In this document: one piece after another, positions 16,812 to 26,243 of the stretch | Layout: each line of letters begins with the position of its first letter | Position numbering within the stretch: position 1 is the stretch's first letter | DNA from: Pedobacter sp. SYP-B3415 | GTDB taxonomy: Bacteria > Bacteroidota > Bacteroidia > Sphingobacteriales > Sphingobacteriaceae | Assembly: GCF_004138205.1 (NCBI RefSeq) | Contig: NZ_RXNQ01000015.1 | Coordinates: 1-39,726 of the forward strand | Length of the DNA stretch: 39,726 bases | Direction of reading: 5' to 3' | Translations under genes and position numbers: made by a program | The notes under the pieces: model-generated | Seen by the model: only the letters and a program-made list of their open reading frames with translations | Told to the model about the DNA's origin: nothing | The model's database searches: none

Positions 16812-19800
16812 TTATTGAACATCTAGTGCATCGACCGCAAGACCGGCACAGTCCTTCGCGGCAAGACGCAGCGAATAATTTCCTGCATTGATCATACCGC
16901 CGGTAGTGGTTTGCAGGTAACTCCACTTACCCGGTTTTGACGGAGGAAGCGCAAGCACCTCTTTCTTTAACAGCATGCCCCCCGGTCCGTAAAGCGACAA
17001 TTCTGCAGACATTTCTTTCGCCGTCGGGTTGTGGTATTTGAGCGTAAGTGAATACGTATCGGCTACCCCGGTATAGATGTGCCAGTTTAGCATGCCCTCC
17101 TGCGCCGCACCGAAAACCATCCGCTCCCGGCCCATCAGCTGTGCGCGTTGCACACCCTGACCAGCGGGCTGCGCATCAAGTGCCTTGTAGCTCACTACCT
17201 TGTTTAAGTCATAAGCCGGCTCCAGTGATGCCGGCGGAAGCGCAGCGATAAGCACCTGCGCAGCCGCAACATGACCAAGACCGATTACCGTGTCACTGCT
17301 GAGGCGCTTTTTATAAAACCGGTAAACCATTCCGGCGTTGCTGCGGGCAACAGCACCGGTTTCACTAAAACCCCTGATAGCTGCCGGTGCCGGCGCGAGG
17401 CGTTCGTCAAAGCCGATCCAGACATCGGCGGCCGCATTCAACCTTACTTGTGCAGACAAGGTTGCGGCCGAATCTGAAAGGCGTACCCATGAAGCGCCGT
17501 AGAGCTCGGGCGGCAGGGCGACCAGGCGCGTAGTCTGGTTTTCAAACTGCCTGTCGCCGGTATTCATCCAGCTTGCAGGCTTCCCCTGATTAGCATCGGT
17601 CAGAGTGATGAGCGGCTTGCCTTCATCCGCCGGCAGGCGAACAGCCTTTTCAGATGCAATGGCAATGGCTGAGATGATAGCTTGTCCGGCCGCTACCCCT
17701 GGGAACGACAGTTCAAGCCTGCCGCCCTGAACGCGGACTTTAATTACTTTCCTCAAAGCCCTGTCGTGCCCCGCTTCCTGCCACAGGTCGAGATTTTTAA
17801 GGACCGTTTTGCCATTTACAGCCACATCAAACAGGCGCAGACCCTTACCATCAGCAAGCCCCCCGGTGCCAATCCAAGGCTCGGCGAAATACAGCTCCAC
17901 CAGGTATTCGCCATCTCGGATGGGAAAATAATACTGCAGCTGTTCACGACCGTAACGAAATGTTTGAAACAACGGCCAGTTGCGGGTTCCGGCAATGGGA
18001 TCTGCCGTTTGCCGCTGACTGGCAAAAAACGGCGGCAAACCCTCGAAGCGGCTTGTCCAGGATACAGATCCCCATCCCCCATTGGTAGCGGGCCTGTCGG
18101 CAAGCCAGAGCTGCCCTGCATGGTCACGATAGTCGGGCCCACCGCAATTTACCCTATACAGGTACTGATAACCGGGGCTGGCGCTTACCACTTCTTTTTC
18201 CGTATCATACATATTTTTGAAATCCGGCGCTTCAGGCAGGTAACGCAGTATCAGGCAATCGCGCGCTACAACCTTCCCATCACGGTAGCCCAGTGCATAA
18301 AGAATATTGTAGCGAAGATCGATTTTGTTCCAGGTAAAATGCGTCCCCCTTTTCCCTTTCTCCCGCCTGCCAAAGGAATGTGTACCAATCCCATTGAACA
18401 ATTCAACCTCGTCACAGTTCGAATAGACGGTTATGCTGTCTTTTATGCCGGGACTTGTCCAGCGGTCGGGCCAGGTATGAGAAACCAGGTAAACCATAGG
18501 ATCTGTTTTTGCAGAAACGTAATTGGCCCTGAACAGGTAGTATGAATCGGTGGGCTCTTCCCAGGGCGTCAACATCCCTTTATAATTTACAGGGCCGATG
18601 CGGTCAAGCTCGCGATAACCTTCTCCGCCCTGCACACGGCCCGGGTTATCGTGCGAATTGAACAGCCAGAAATAATGTCCTGCTGCCTCATTTTTCACAC
18701 TGTCGGCAAGTCTTATTTTTGTTTCCATGAGCCAGTTCATATAGCTCTCTGAGTTTGTATTTTCCTTTTTGAATTTGTCTTCAGCGTGCAGATCGATTGT
18801 CCGCCAGGCACCATACTCACCGACCAGCACCTGCTTTTTCAAATCTTCGCCATACAGCAGCGGGTTTCCGCCATACGTTCCCGTCCAGTTTTGCGGCACA
18901 TCCCAATCGGTCCCTTCACCGCCGTTGCAGGTGGTTACCAGGCGCTGTTCAGAAGCTGTCGGATCGAGTTTGCGGATCAACTCGGTACACTCGCGCGCAA
19001 AATCGGCCGGCAGGGTACTTTCGTTTTCAAGGCCCCACAGCACTACCGACGGACTGTTACGGCGCTCAATGACCCATTCGGTAAGCAGCCGCTTGAAGTT
19101 TTCGCGGAAAGCGGGGCTATCAAACCAGATGTGTGCGGCCAGCTGTGTCCAGCTGAGTACGCCCTGACGATCCCAATGCTTCTGGTAGCGAAGGTTGTGA
19201 GGCTGATGCGCATCACGAAATGCGTTAAAGCCTGCGGCCCTGATCATCTTCACCCTGGCTGCTACCTGCTCATCGCTGAAGGCATGACTTGCACCCAGCA
19301 AATGTTCGTATTCTGCTATCCCGTTTATAAACACGGGCTTACCGTTAAGATAAAATTGTTTACTCGCTGTCCCCTTCAATTCCGGCCATTGCACAGTGCG
19401 AATACCAAATGGGGTGCTGATCACATCTATCTTTTCGTTCCCTGATACAAGTACGGTTTCAAGGGTGTACAGATAGGGATTTTCAAGGTTCCAGAAAACA
19501 GGCTTTGTAATAACTGCCGGCTCATGCGCAATTTCCCGCATTTCGCCCGCAGCCAGTTGTACAGATTTCTTCACGGTGAAAACAACCTTGCCCCGGTGGT
19601 CTCTGAGATGCTGAATAACCTGGAACGCCCGGGTACGGTTGCCGTAATTCCGCACCCGGGTGCGCACATGAATTCCAGCCCGTGCTGAAGACACATCCCT
19701 GTTATTCCAGACATGTACGCCAAAGGGCTCGACACGCAGGCTGCCTGTTACGACTAGTGTGACCGGTCTGAAGATCCCCATGGGTTGCGACCCCTCAGAA

Positions 19801-20324
19801 AAACCTCTTTCAGGTGAGCAGCCACCATCTACCCATGGAAGATCACGGATGTTTGCGGGGTGGTCTGCACGTACTGCCAGCAGATTGGGTTTGCCATCAT
19901 GCCGCATGGCGCGCGTTACGTCGATCGTAAAGGTCGTTCTGCCCCCCGCATGATAACCGACTTTTTGGCCATTTAACCAGACGGTTGCATACGAACCAAC
20001 CCCTTCAAAAAAAAGAAAAAATCGCTTGTCCGGAGCAGCTTTGGGTGTAGCAAAATACCGGCGGTACCAGGCATAACCATGGCGGTTACCGTGCAAGAGC
20101 CGGCGGTACCCTTCATACTGATCCCAGTTGTGCGGCACCCTGACCGCCTTCCAACCGGTTGTACGAAAACCAGCCTGCTCAAATCCTGAAAGATCATCGC
20201 GCTTTACATCTGCAGCTACAGAAAGCCAGCCGCTGTCGAGACGGTAATGCCGCCTGGATCCTTGTGCAGCGACGGTACCCATGACCACCGTGGTCAGTAA
20301 AATCAGAAAAAGTAGTTTTTTCAT
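16812..20324 (-). CDS. Glycoside hydrolase family 2 protein with malectin domain
   Basis: A 1170-residue secreted enzyme with signal peptide (LLFLILLTTVVMGTVAAQ). Residues ~28-195 are the GH2 sugar-binding jelly roll (VPHNWDQYEGY, WYRRYF, VWLNGQKVGYHAGG, GIFRPVTLVV), ~195-310 the immunoglobulin-like domain and ~310-600 the TIM barrel. The acid/base is E435 (LWGLENES) and the nucleophile E503 (VLVGEYGAWR). Residues ~720-890 form a malectin-like carbohydrate-binding domain (YRVNCGG, GEYLVELYFAEP, FDVAVNGKTVL), and ~890-1170 add beta-sandwich domains. GH2 activities include beta-galactosidase, beta-glucuronidase, beta-galacturonidase and arabinosidases, and the exact one cannot be read here. The start overlaps the GH95 stop by 4 bp (20321-20324). 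It probably works in the periplasm on pectin side chains. Confidence 0.92.
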   Translation of the reverse strand: MKKLLFLILLTTVVMGTVAAQGSRRHYRLDSGWLSVAADVKRDDLSGFEQAGFRTTGWKAVRVPHNWDQYEGYRRLLHGNRHGYAWYRRYFATPKAAPDKRFFLFFEGVGSYATVWLNGQKVGYHAGGRTTFTIDVTRAMRHDGKPNLLAVRADHPANIRDLPWVDGGCSPERGFSEGSQPMGIFRPVTLVVTGSLRVEPFGVHVWNNRDVSSARAGIHVRTRVRNYGNRTRAFQVIQHLRDHRGKVVFTVKKSVQLAAGEMREIAHEPAVITKPVFWNLENPYLYTLETVLVSGNEKIDVISTPFGIRTVQWPELKGTASKQFYLNGKPVFINGIAEYEHLLGASHAFSDEQVAARVKMIRAAGFNAFRDAHQPHNLRYQKHWDRQGVLSWTQLAAHIWFDSPAFRENFKRLLTEWVIERRNSPSVVLWGLENESTLPADFARECTELIRKLDPTASEQRLVTTCNGGEGTDWDVPQNWTGTYGGNPLLYGEDLKKQVLVGEYGAWRTIDLHAEDKFKKENTNSESYMNWLMETKIRLADSVKNEAAGHYFWLFNSHDNPGRVQGGEGYRELDRIGPVNYKGMLTPWEEPTDSYYLFRANYVSAKTDPMVYLVSHTWPDRWTSPGIKDSITVYSNCDEVELFNGIGTHSFGRREKGKRGTHFTWNKIDLRYNILYALGYRDGKVVARDCLILRYLPEAPDFKNMYDTEKEVVSASPGYQYLYRVNCGGPDYRDHAGQLWLADRPATNGGWGSVSWTSRFEGLPPFFASQRQTADPIAGTRNWPLFQTFRYGREQLQYYFPIRDGEYLVELYFAEPWIGTGGLADGKGLRLFDVAVNGKTVLKNLDLWQEAGHDRALRKVIKVRVQGGRLELSFPGVAAGQAIISAIAIASEKAVRLPADEGKPLITLTDANQGKPASWMNTGDRQFENQTTRLVALPPELYGASWVRLSDSAATLSAQVRLNAAADVWIGFDERLAPAPAAIRGFSETGAVARSNAGMVYRFYKKRLSSDTVIGLGHVAAAQVLIAALPPASLEPAYDLNKVVSYKALDAQPAGQGVQRAQLMGRERMVFGAAQEGMLNWHIYTGVADTYSLTLKYHNPTAKEMSAELSLYGPGGMLLKKEVLALPPSKPGKWSYLQTTTGGMINAGNYSLRLAAKDCAGLAVDALDVQ

Positions 20325-23122
20325 TCAAACAGTCCGTTCAGGGTGTATAAGCGGCCCTTCTTTGCATCGATGTTTTTTTCAAGGTTTCCGTAACGCAGCC
20401 GCAGCGGTCCATCACATGTGGGTTTGAGACGCAATTGGCGCAGTTTTCCGTTTTGCCAGTCAAGGTCGATCTCAACGGCACCCCGGGCACGCAGTCCGCG
20501 TACCTGCCCGAACGGAAGGTCGTCTGGCAAGGCAGGCAGAATATCAATCAAACCATCGTGACTTTGCACGAGCATTTCGGTTACACCCGCAGCCGCACCA
20601 AAATTGCCGTCTATCTGGAAAGGCGGGTGCGCGTCAAAAAGATTCGGATAAACGCCACCCTGACTTCCGGCTGGCCGAAGCAGCATGCTGATCATTTTCA
20701 TGGCATGGTTACCGTCTTTGAACCGCGCCCAAAAATTAATTTTCCAGGCCAGACTCCAGCCCGTGCCCTCATCACCCCGGTAGATGAGCGACTGCCGCGC
20801 CGCCTTCATCAATTCCGGATTTTTATTCCAGGTTATATCATCGCCGGGATGCACGCCCCAAAGGTGTGAAACATGCCTGTGTTTGTTGGTTGTATCGTCA
20901 ATATCCTCGAGCCATTCCTGAAGCTGGCCGAAACGGCCTATCTGGTTTGGCGCAATCTCGCCGGCCATGATAAGCAGGCTGTCGCGAAGTGCCGCGTCGG
21001 TCTTCAGGATACGCGAGGCTTCTGCACATTGCCTGAAGAGTGTACGAATAATCTGATGGTCCATGGTTGGTCCCGCTACCAGGCCGCCCTGCTCGGGAGA
21101 GTTGGAAGGTGTGCTGATTAGTTTTCCTGTCTTTGGATCAACCACCAGAAAATCTTTAAAAAAGACTGCTGCCCCGCGCATAACAGGATAAGCCTGATTG
21201 CGTAAAAAAACCTCGTCGCGGCTAAAGAGGTAATGCTCCCAGAGGTGGGTACTTAACCACGCCGCCCCCGTTACCCAGATGCCATGGTTGGCAGCATTGA
21301 TCGGCGCTGTGGCATTCCAGATATCTGTATTATGATGCAGAACCCAGCCCCCTGCCCGGTAATAATTGATGGCTGTTTGACGGCCGGCCGCTGCAAGCGC
21401 TGCGACCTTGACAAACAGCGGCTCATTCATGGCCGCCAGGTTAAGCACCTCTGCCGGCCAGTAATTCATTTCCAGGTTAATGTTTGTTGTGTATTTGCTG
21501 CCCCAGGGCGGCGATAACTGGTCATTCCATATGCCTTGCAAATTTGCGGGCTGCGTTCCCGGCCAGGAGCTTGAGATAAGCAAATAACGCCCATACTGCA
21601 CAAGCAAGGCTACCAGTGCCGGATCACGGTCGGCAGCAAACCGCCTGATTCGCTCATCAGTTGGAAGTTTATTCCGTTCCTGCCCGCCAAAATCGATAAA
21701 AAATTTGTCGAAATAATTCGTGTAGGCTTTTATGTGTCTTTCTTTAAGTGCCGGATATGACAGTTCCTGAAGTTTTTTCTGCACAGTCTGCACCCGTTCG
21801 TCGGGACTAGCCGAGACATCGCCCGACGAGATAAAATTTGTTGCGGCATAAACGCAGATCACAACATCATCGGCTTCACTAATATGCAAGGCACTATCGC
21901 TCACACGAATTTTGCCGCCCTTCAGCACTGCCCTGAGCTGCGCCGTACCATGCAGCGCACCATGACTTACCTGAACTTTCAATTCGAGCGCATTCTGGCC
22001 AATTTGCCTGACGGCTGATTTCAGATGTGGGGAAGAGAGTCCGATATCAAGACTGATCGCACTACGTTTATCTGAACCCAGGTGAATAACCATGGCCTGG
22101 TCGGGCTGACTCACGAAGTATTCGCGCCTGAAAGCGATGCCGCCTGCACGATAGGCGGTCGTTAGTACCGCTTCTTTAAGATCAAGGCTGCGTCGATAGC
22201 CTGAAACAGGACCTGGTTGGTTTTTAAACCGCAGCCAAACATCCCCAAAGGGCTGGTAACTTGCCTGGTAAGACTCGCTGGCAGGTGGTTCGGCGTTTTG
22301 GACCCAATACCGCCAGGTTTTCACCAGGCTGAGTCCTGTGCTCACATCAGCGCCTTCAGGAAAAAGACCGATGGGCCGGCGCGGATCTTTGTAACCCGCA
22401 ATGCCGCCTTTGTCAGCATAATTAAGAACCTGAACAGCAAGTGTGTTTCTGCCCGGTTTCAGCAGCGCAGCGGGAATGCGGTACCGGCGCGGATCATGGC
22501 TATCCGTGCGACCAACCAGCGTTCCGTTCACATACGTGAAATCCTGATCGCGAATCCGGTTCAGGTCAAGCACCAGGTTTTTTCCCTTCCAGTTTTCCGG
22601 CAGGTCAAACGTTGTGCGGAACCACACTACGCCGTCAAAATTTGCGAGACCGGTTTGTTCCCAGCCTTCGTATGAAGGTACCTGCATCGTTGACCACGAT
22701 GCGTCATTAAAAGCCGGCTGTGCGGGCGAACCGGCTTCTGTATTCCCGGCAGTCATCTTCGCTACCCATGCTGCGCGATCGCCTGCCGGGCTTTTCAAAC
22801 CCATAAAACGCCGTTCTGCGAGCGCCTCAGCTTCGGCCTGTTTCCCAGCTGCAAGCAGACCCCTTATTTCGGGGAGTGCCTGCCATGCGTCTGCCCGGTT
22901 AGGGTTGCGTGGTGCTCCCGTCCACAAGCTCTCCTCATTAAATTGAATGCGGTCTGTTTCTATGCCACCAAAGACCATAGCACCGATCCGGCCATTGCCA
23001 AGAGGAAGTGCTTCTGTCCACTTTTGGGCTGGCTGCTTATACCAGAGCGCCTGCGCTATCGCGTTTTCTACCTGAACCGAAACAAGCATGCTGCCGAGCA
23101 GCAGGTGGACCAGCTTTTTCAT
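20321..23122 (-). CDS. Glycoside hydrolase family 95 (alpha-L-fucosidase / alpha-L-galactosidase) with inserted jelly-roll domain
   Basis: A 933-residue secreted enzyme (signal ending AIAQ). The GH95 N-terminal domain starts at ALWYKQPAQKWTEALPLGNGRIGAMVFG (25-52), is interrupted, and resumes at YQPFGDVWLRF (289-299). The (alpha/alpha)6 catalytic part has family motifs: TNINLEMNYWPAEVLNL, HHNTDIWNATAPI, TPSNSPEQGG, TGWSLAWKINFWARFKDG and LFDAHPPFQIDGNFG. Residues ~112-285 are an extra galactose-binding-like jelly roll resembling the GH2 N-terminal domain (ASWSTMQVPSYEGWEQTG, VVWFRTTFDLP, TYVNGTLVGRTDSHD, NTLAVQVLNY). GH95 enzymes remove alpha-1,2-L-fucose or alpha-L-galactose. In a pectin locus, L-galactose or L-fucose of rhamnogalacturonan-II or xyloglucan-like side chains is plausible. 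It overlaps both flanking genes by 4 bp. Confidence 0.93.
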   Translation of the reverse strand: MKKLVHLLLGSMLVSVQVENAIAQALWYKQPAQKWTEALPLGNGRIGAMVFGGIETDRIQFNEESLWTGAPRNPNRADAWQALPEIRGLLAAGKQAEAEALAERRFMGLKSPAGDRAAWVAKMTAGNTEAGSPAQPAFNDASWSTMQVPSYEGWEQTGLANFDGVVWFRTTFDLPENWKGKNLVLDLNRIRDQDFTYVNGTLVGRTDSHDPRRYRIPAALLKPGRNTLAVQVLNYADKGGIAGYKDPRRPIGLFPEGADVSTGLSLVKTWRYWVQNAEPPASESYQASYQPFGDVWLRFKNQPGPVSGYRRSLDLKEAVLTTAYRAGGIAFRREYFVSQPDQAMVIHLGSDKRSAISLDIGLSSPHLKSAVRQIGQNALELKVQVSHGALHGTAQLRAVLKGGKIRVSDSALHISEADDVVICVYAATNFISSGDVSASPDERVQTVQKKLQELSYPALKERHIKAYTNYFDKFFIDFGGQERNKLPTDERIRRFAADRDPALVALLVQYGRYLLISSSWPGTQPANLQGIWNDQLSPPWGSKYTTNINLEMNYWPAEVLNLAAMNEPLFVKVAALAAAGRQTAINYYRAGGWVLHHNTDIWNATAPINAANHGIWVTGAAWLSTHLWEHYLFSRDEVFLRNQAYPVMRGAAVFFKDFLVVDPKTGKLISTPSNSPEQGGLVAGPTMDHQIIRTLFRQCAEASRILKTDAALRDSLLIMAGEIAPNQIGRFGQLQEWLEDIDDTTNKHRHVSHLWGVHPGDDITWNKNPELMKAARQSLIYRGDEGTGWSLAWKINFWARFKDGNHAMKMISMLLRPAGSQGGVYPNLFDAHPPFQIDGNFGAAAGVTEMLVQSHDGLIDILPALPDDLPFGQVRGLRARGAVEIDLDWQNGKLRQLRLKPTCDGPLRLRYGNLEKNIDAKKGRLYTLNGLFE

Positions 23123-24690
23123 GGTGTGTCAGTTTTTGGAACTCCCGGATCACGGAGCACGGGTGTCCGGGCTTTCTTTAAATTATTTTCCCCGAGCGTG
23201 ATGTCTTTAGTTTGCCCGCCGGAAAGTTTAAGGAACACATCTGTACCGGCACCGGCCTGACTATGGTAGATATACGCATCGGCTACATCCTGGAAATGGA
23301 TAACGGGGCCTGCGCTTAACGGGCGCGGGTTACGCAGACCATTAACCGTAATGGCACGGCTGTCGCTGATATGCAGTGCTGCGCCGCGGCCAACATTTAC
23401 CTGGACGCCATCAAACGTGATGTCTGATGCATGCCGGATGCGGATACCGCTTTCCATGTCGAAGTTCATGTTCGTGAAACTGATGTTGCTGACAGGCATT
23501 TCTTCAAGCCCATTCAGGTAGACGGCCTCCTTACCCTGTGCCGTGATTGAACTGAAATGGATGTTGCGTAACATTGGCGTGCGTTCGCTAAGGGGTTCAG
23601 GTGTTGTCTTTGCGTATTGCATATCCAGTACGATCGCCTGATCACGGATATTCTTCATTACGATATTGCTTACGCGGATGTCTTCAACCACGCCCCCCCT
23701 GCCACGGGCAGTTTTAATCCGGATCCCCCGGTCAGTGCCATCAAAAACGCAGTTGCTGATGACTACCTTTTTGACGCCGCCGCTCATCTCGCTGCCTATC
23801 ACCACGCCGCCGTGTCCTGAGAGCATGGTGCAATTTGTAATGGTTATGTTCTCGCAAGGTGCTGCCTTACTTCTGCCGGGCGCGTCTTTGCCCGACTTGA
23901 TGGTAATGCAGTCATCGCCAACGCTGATATGGCAGTCTGAAATATGCACGTTCCGGCACGATTCGGGGTTAATGCCATCAGTATTTGGGGAGTGCGGATT
24001 ATTGATGGTAACACCGTGAATGGTCACATTGTCGCAAAATTCCGGATTGATCGTCCAGAAAGGAGAATTCCGGATCTTAATTCCTTCGATTCTCACGTTG
24101 GTACAATACATAGGCTGGATAAACGGCGGTCTCAAAAAACCGCGCTTCATCTGCTTTGGATCATCGGGCAGCAAAATATCTTTGTTGAGTGCATCAAACT
24201 GCAACTGCCAGCGCGAACGTGGCTGGTCCTGCTTGTACCCTTCAACAAAATCCCACCATTTTTTTCCGTGGCCATCAATCAGGCCTTCGCCCTTGATGGT
24301 AATGTTTTCTGCTTTGTAGGCATAAAAAAACGGAGAAAAACTCGTCACATCCACGCCTTCGTAGCGTGACTTCACCATGGGCAGGTAGAGATCAAAATTG
24401 TCGCTGAAATGCAGTTCTGCCCCGGCACTGATAAGGACCGTAATGTTGCTTTTTAAGTGAATAGGTCCTGTGAGGTACTTGCCTGCGGGAAAAAAGATGG
24501 TCCCGCCGCCGGCGGCCGATGCCGCCTCGATCGCTTTTTTTATAGCCGGACCGGCATTCCCCGTGCTGTCATTGCGTGCGCCATATTTGCGCACATCAAA
24601 GTATTGCTGTCCGGACGCCGGCGGGGCAACCATCAACCCTAACCAAAAAACAACCATGAAACTGATTGTAAGTCTTATTTTACGATCCAT
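23119..24690 (-). CDS. Glycoside hydrolase family 28 (polygalacturonase-type), first copy
   Basis: A 523-residue secreted parallel beta-helix enzyme with signal peptide (FMVVFWLGLMVAPPASGQ). It begins with FDVRKYGARNDSTGNAGPAIKKAIEAA, the usual start of pectin-active helices. The four GH28 motifs are complete: NTD (236-238, in SPNTDGINPESC), DD (259-260, in VGDDCITIKSG), GHG (292-294, with H293) and RIKT (324-327). The three catalytic aspartates and the substrate-binding RxK pair are therefore present. GH28 hydrolyses alpha-1,4-galacturonan or the GalA-Rha bond of rhamnogalacturonan. The long loop at ~150-190 and GSEMSGG after the histidine motif are typical of exo-acting bacterial members, so exo-polygalacturonase or galacturonidase is likely. 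It shares 4 bp with the GH95 gene and lies 6 bp after the (alpha/alpha)6 hydrolase gene. Confidence 0.94.
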   Translation of the reverse strand: MDRKIRLTISFMVVFWLGLMVAPPASGQQYFDVRKYGARNDSTGNAGPAIKKAIEAASAAGGGTIFFPAGKYLTGPIHLKSNITVLISAGAELHFSDNFDLYLPMVKSRYEGVDVTSFSPFFYAYKAENITIKGEGLIDGHGKKWWDFVEGYKQDQPRSRWQLQFDALNKDILLPDDPKQMKRGFLRPPFIQPMYCTNVRIEGIKIRNSPFWTINPEFCDNVTIHGVTINNPHSPNTDGINPESCRNVHISDCHISVGDDCITIKSGKDAPGRSKAAPCENITITNCTMLSGHGGVVIGSEMSGGVKKVVISNCVFDGTDRGIRIKTARGRGGVVEDIRVSNIVMKNIRDQAIVLDMQYAKTTPEPLSERTPMLRNIHFSSITAQGKEAVYLNGLEEMPVSNISFTNMNFDMESGIRIRHASDITFDGVQVNVGRGAALHISDSRAITVNGLRNPRPLSAGPVIHFQDVADAYIYHSQAGAGTDVFLKLSGGQTKDITLGENNLKKARTPVLRDPGVPKTDTP

Positions 24691-24696
24691 ACCGGA

Positions 24697-26241
24697 TTAG
24701 ATTTTTATTGTGAGTTTTTTCAGTGCAGATGCCCTGGCCACCAGTTTCCCATCTGCGTAAACGAACATTCCTTTGCCTTTGCCATACTTCTGGCCGTGCT
24801 GATCCCAGAAAACAGAAATCTCCCGGCCATGATAACTGATCCGGGTAAGCGAAAACCAGGGCCAGGTACCAGCATCAAGCAGCGGGTCAATTATTAAGGT
24901 GTCCCCCTCAGCAGGTTTGAACCCGATCAGGTCGCTGATCACCAGATCGCAAAAAGTTGAATGATTATAAAATGCACTGCGCGGATGATCGCCTTTTAGC
25001 CATGCACCGGTTTTTTCATCCTGATACTCGCCGATATACATCCGTCCATCCATCTGATGGGAAGCGGCATATTTCTTCAGCTCAGCATAAAATATATTCC
25101 GGGTCATGTTCCCGTGCTGCTTATAATTGGTTAGCAGGTTCGACAGGCCTTTGAGTGTCTGACTGGTAGCAAAGGGCCACAAAGCACCATCCCACTCACA
25201 TCCATGGCCTGAACCGCGCGTACGGAAGGTAGGCTCCCGGCGTTCGGCCGTGGTCAGACCCCATGGTGCCTTGAATCCTGCAGTGTCAACCAGCTGATCC
25301 CAGGCTTTTGCATAACGGGCACGGTCATCGGGCAGGTTAAAATACCACGGAATAAAACCGATGGCCTCGCGCGCCTGCCGGCCGGATCGTTTTGCCGGGC
25401 GGGTTTTAAAAAATGAATCGCTGTTGTCCCACAGGCTATCCTGAACAAGCGCCTCCATCTTTTCTGCCTTCAGCTGATATTTTTGCCTGACAGTGTCTAC
25501 ACCCAGAACACGGCCTATTGAGGCAAGGGCACGCGCATTACCATACATATATGCATTGATGCTTGGCCTCCTGTTTTCGTCTTTCCGCGAGCCGCTTACC
25601 GACTCTTCCATGCCATCTTTTACATCATGCTGCCAGAACAGACCACTGCTTAGCCGGCGCTCCTGCTCCCACTTGCTGTAATCGGCATCCAGCGCGGGAA
25701 GAATCTGGCGAAGAAATTCATGATCGGGCTGTACGAGCCACCAGTTATAGACAGCATCATCAAACCAGCTGCTAAACTGGTGAAAACGAGGTTTGGTTTG
25801 TCCCTGGTCAGCATGGTAAAGCCAAAACCGGATGTAATCCCGCAGGTATTCCTGATTTTTAAGCCATCGGCCCTCGTACAGATGATGCCCGGCTGCACAG
25901 CTGATCGAATTGTATTTTCCCGCATGTTTAACAGGCTCGATAAATTCTGTAATGATGTAACCTTCGGGCGTTTTTTTCAGGTGTTTTCGGAACGACCACC
26001 ACCGAAAATAATACGTCTTTTCGATGGTCTCATCAGGACATTCCAGCAGAGGTACATTATCAGCCAAAAACTGCAGGGCATGTGCATTGGGAACCGCGTT
26101 TTTAACCGCCTCAGTGTCAGCCGCGTTAAATTGCCTTACATATTTTTCCAGTACCTGAGCCGGCGACTGTGCGGTAAGATCTCCGGCAAACAACAGCAGG
26201 GCTGTCAGTATAAACCCGGTATATTTTTTTTTATCTCGCAT
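24697..26241 (-). CDS. Putative (alpha/alpha)6-barrel glycoside hydrolase (MGH1/GH63-like)
   Basis: A 514-residue secreted protein with a signal peptide (KYTGFILTALLLFAGDLTAQ). The body reads as a helical (alpha/alpha)6 toroid. It shows RFHQFSSWFDDAVYNWW (153-168), DVKDGMEESVSGSR (206-219), INAYMYGNARALASIGRVLG (228-247), GFIPWYFNLPDD (295-306), HGCEWDGALWPFATSQT (346-362) and FYNHSTFCDLVISDLIGF near the C-terminus. This pattern resembles GH63/mannosyl-glycerate-hydrolase-like proteins, where an acidic residue in the DGMEES loop (D209 or E212) and another in CEWDG (E349/D351) would be catalytic. It is placed 2 bp after the alpha-glucuronidase-like gene and 6 bp before GH28. The family number and substrate are not established here. 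An exo-acting hydrolase for a pectic side-chain sugar is the best inference. Confidence 0.78.
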   Translation of the reverse strand: MRDKKKYTGFILTALLLFAGDLTAQSPAQVLEKYVRQFNAADTEAVKNAVPNAHALQFLADNVPLLECPDETIEKTYYFRWWSFRKHLKKTPEGYIITEFIEPVKHAGKYNSISCAAGHHLYEGRWLKNQEYLRDYIRFWLYHADQGQTKPRFHQFSSWFDDAVYNWWLVQPDHEFLRQILPALDADYSKWEQERRLSSGLFWQHDVKDGMEESVSGSRKDENRRPSINAYMYGNARALASIGRVLGVDTVRQKYQLKAEKMEALVQDSLWDNSDSFFKTRPAKRSGRQAREAIGFIPWYFNLPDDRARYAKAWDQLVDTAGFKAPWGLTTAERREPTFRTRGSGHGCEWDGALWPFATSQTLKGLSNLLTNYKQHGNMTRNIFYAELKKYAASHQMDGRMYIGEYQDEKTGAWLKGDHPRSAFYNHSTFCDLVISDLIGFKPAEGDTLIIDPLLDAGTWPWFSLTRISYHGREISVFWDQHGQKYGKGKGMFVYADGKLVARASALKKLTIKI

Positions 26242-26243
26242 AT

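Noticed and set aside
17682..18545. 287-residue plus-strand open frame inside the GH2 gene
   Set aside because: It lies opposite well-conserved GH2/malectin coding sequence and shows no protein-like domain pattern.
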